A DNA stretch of 64,000 nucleotides from FEB-10 sp963710645 (GTDB lineage: Bacteria > Acidobacteriota > Thermoanaerobaculia > Thermoanaerobaculales > Sulfomarinibacteraceae): the NCBI GenBank assembly GCA_963710645.1, contig CAVQBD010000003.1:186001-250000 (forward strand), given 5' to 3'. The notes beneath the pieces are model-generated. The model was not told where the DNA came from and ran no database searches. It saw only the letters and a list, made by a program, of their open reading frames with translations. The position numbers and the translations under genes were made by a program. Every line of letters begins with the position of its first letter. Positions within the stretch are counted from its first letter, which is position 1. Positions 62,760 to 64,000 of this stretch are shown piece after piece.

Positions 62760-64000
62760 TCACGGCATGGCGGCTGACCACGCGTTGGCGTCGCCCCAAT
62801 CGAAGCCGTCCTCGAAGATCGGCGCCGGGGCAGGGAAATCAGGCGTGGCCAACGGATATCGGACCAGGCTCTCGAGAACGAAGTCCGCCGGCGGCGTCCC
62901 GGGGTTTACCGCCAGAGCTTCCTCCACAAATGGAATGGACTGCGTCCGGATGAAGCCGCCCGCGCCGTCGTCCGCCACAAAATGCGGACCCGAGGCGCTC
63001 TCGACTCTCGGCTGCAGGTACCGAGTATTGCCGGCGATTTCTTCGTCAAACCGCAGGATGCCTTCCCGCGGTACCTTGAAGACCACCAGCGCCGAGTCGC
63101 CTCCCACTCCTTCCGGAACCCACGAGGTGGATTCACCCACTGCATAGGTCCAGTTCCGACCGTCCTGGTCCCCTCCCCCTGCCAAGAACTCCTCGGACAT
63201 GGGTCCGTCAAAGACCGTGAGCCACTGCGCCCCCAGATTGGGGTCGAGCTGGAACATCCATGCCGCGGTGTCCGATGACCCGCCCGTCCGGCCCACAACC
63301 ACAGGACCTGAAGCCGTGGCCACCACTTCGAAGGCGCGGTCGTTGGATGTATCACCGCCTGCGGTGGGCGGCGAGGTGTCCGTTACCAGGAGGTGTTGCT
63401 CGAGCCACGCGGCGTTCTCCTCGGCGATCAACACCTGATGGAAATCGCTCCCGTCCGGCTGGATCCGGGCCACCGTGGCCGCGGGGTAGTCGTCGTTTAT
63501 CGCCCGCGCCACCCGGCCCACTGCGTAGATGGTTCCCTCAGGACCCTGTTCCACATCCTCGAAACTGTGTCCTCGAGTGGACGCGATGGCCGTTGCCCAC
63601 TCCAGGTTCGCGGCGCCGTCAACGGCGAAGATCATGAAATTCTGCTGAATCTGATCCACACCCACGTCAGCGTCGGTCTCCCCCACCACAACAAACCCGC
63701 CACCGGCAAGACCGGCGATGCCGTGCGGCCAGTCATTGTTCCGCGACGCTCCCGGTTCGTTGAGACGGTAGGCCCGTGCCTCGAGCAGGTCCCAGTTGGT
63801 CAGGTCGGGGTCGGCATCGAAGAGCATGACAAAGGCGTCCTTGTCCACACTGCCGGCGGACAGGGTCCCGGTGATGGCGGCCAGCGGCGTGCCGTTCCCG
63901 TCATCGCCCAGAGCCATGTCCTCGATTCCGCAGCTCATGTCACATTGCCCGGCCCATGCGTCGAGGACCACACCGTTGTCGCCAAAACGCGCCAACCATA
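62760..64000 (-). CDS. secreted propeller-like protein, GFDWGD C-terminal motif (partial; N-terminus beyond the right edge)
   Basis: The visible 413 residues continue into the window edge without a start or signal peptide; the preceding codon is Trp, giving WLARFGDNGV. The chain has WD/propeller-like repeats such as FVMLFDADPDLTNWDLLEAR, GGFVVVGETDADV and WMFQLDPNLGAQWLTVFDG. It ends IFEDGFDWGDANAWSAAMP, the shared C-terminal motif with Trp replacing the usual Ser. The sigma-factor start lies 53 bp downstream of its stop. No function is known. Confidence 0.82.
   Translation of the reverse strand, partial: WLARFGDNGVVLDAWAGQCDMSCGIEDMALGDDGNGTPLAAITGTLSAGSVDKDAFVMLFDADPDLTNWDLLEARAYRLNEPGASRNNDWPHGIAGLAGGGFVVVGETDADVGVDQIQQNFMIFAVDGAANLEWATAIASTRGHSFEDVEQGPEGTIYAVGRVARAINDDYPAATVARIQPDGSDFHQVLIAEENAAWLEQHLLVTDTSPPTAGGDTSNDRAFEVVATASGPVVVGRTGGSSDTAAWMFQLDPNLGAQWLTVFDGPMSEEFLAGGGDQDGRNWTYAVGESTSWVPEGVGGDSALVVFKVPREGILRFDEEIAGNTRYLQPRVESASGPHFVADDGAGGFIRTQSIPFVEEALAVNPGTPPADFVLESLVRYPLATPDFPAPAPIFEDGFDWGDANAWSAAMP

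Overview
The window is a GC-rich stretch of a bacterial chromosome. Its flavour is Acidobacteriota, and the closest fit is Thermoanaerobaculia-like lineages. The grounds are Ser/Thr kinases fused to propeller or TPR sensor regions, an ECF sigma factor coupled to a kinase, many exported proteins, DcaP-type and DUF3011 porins, NnrS, and many secreted proteins sharing one C-terminal motif. The phylum call is an inference from gene style; no rRNA, tRNA or ribosomal gene is present to test it. Gene density is high and intergenic spaces are short.

Region 1-16.8 kb. Most genes run leftward. From right to left: a PAS/GAF histidine kinase and its LuxR-type response regulator, a receiver-only regulator with a DUF3011-porin, an exported amidohydrolase, a DcaP-like porin coupled to an exported glutaminase, an exported LURP-one protein, a lipoprotein, and a second receiver-only regulator. 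The last group holds a DszB-like sulfinate desulfinase, a Cys-rich small protein, an exported rhodanese and a CoA-disulfide-reductase-like flavoprotein cut by the left edge. A frameshifted DUF2490 protein and an AspT-like transporter run rightward. Five copies of one DNA motif sit about 80-140 bp ahead of four gene starts here, so the block may be a co-regulated nutrient-uptake and organosulfur island.

Region 17-34 kb. It has an exported histidine phosphatase, an outer-membrane protein pseudogene, a kinase with a propeller sensor, two secreted repeat proteins, a deaminase of the MtaD family, an MFS transporter remnant, a methyltransferase, a flavin oxidoreductase, NnrS, an AlkA-like glycosylase and an enolase-superfamily enzyme. 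Dispersed palindromes and heptamer repeats lie between 32.1 and 32.4 kb.

Region 34-52 kb. It has a fucose-isomerase-like protein, a GT39-type glycosyltransferase, DUF1579, further secreted proteins, DUF4336, and a peroxiredoxin-like gene with an in-frame TGA that reads as selenocysteine with a plausible SECIS hairpin. It also has a patatin, a YugP metallopeptidase, DUF1697, a histone-H1-like protein, an alpha/beta-hydrolase pair, and an overlapping pair of membrane proteases.

Region 52-64 kb. Signalling and envelope genes: a kinase-TPR protein downstream of a winged-helix/FHA regulator, two exported proteins, a YcbB-type L,D-transpeptidase, and an ECF sigma factor coupled by TGATG to a third kinase. 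The last gene is a partial secreted protein with the shared C-terminal motif.

The main points for follow-up are the DszB-like operon (1-3291), the selenoprotein (42429-43079), the C-terminal motif shared by six secreted proteins, the five-copy upstream motif in the first 12.4 kb, and the 7-bp-period tandem repeats at four intergenic sites.
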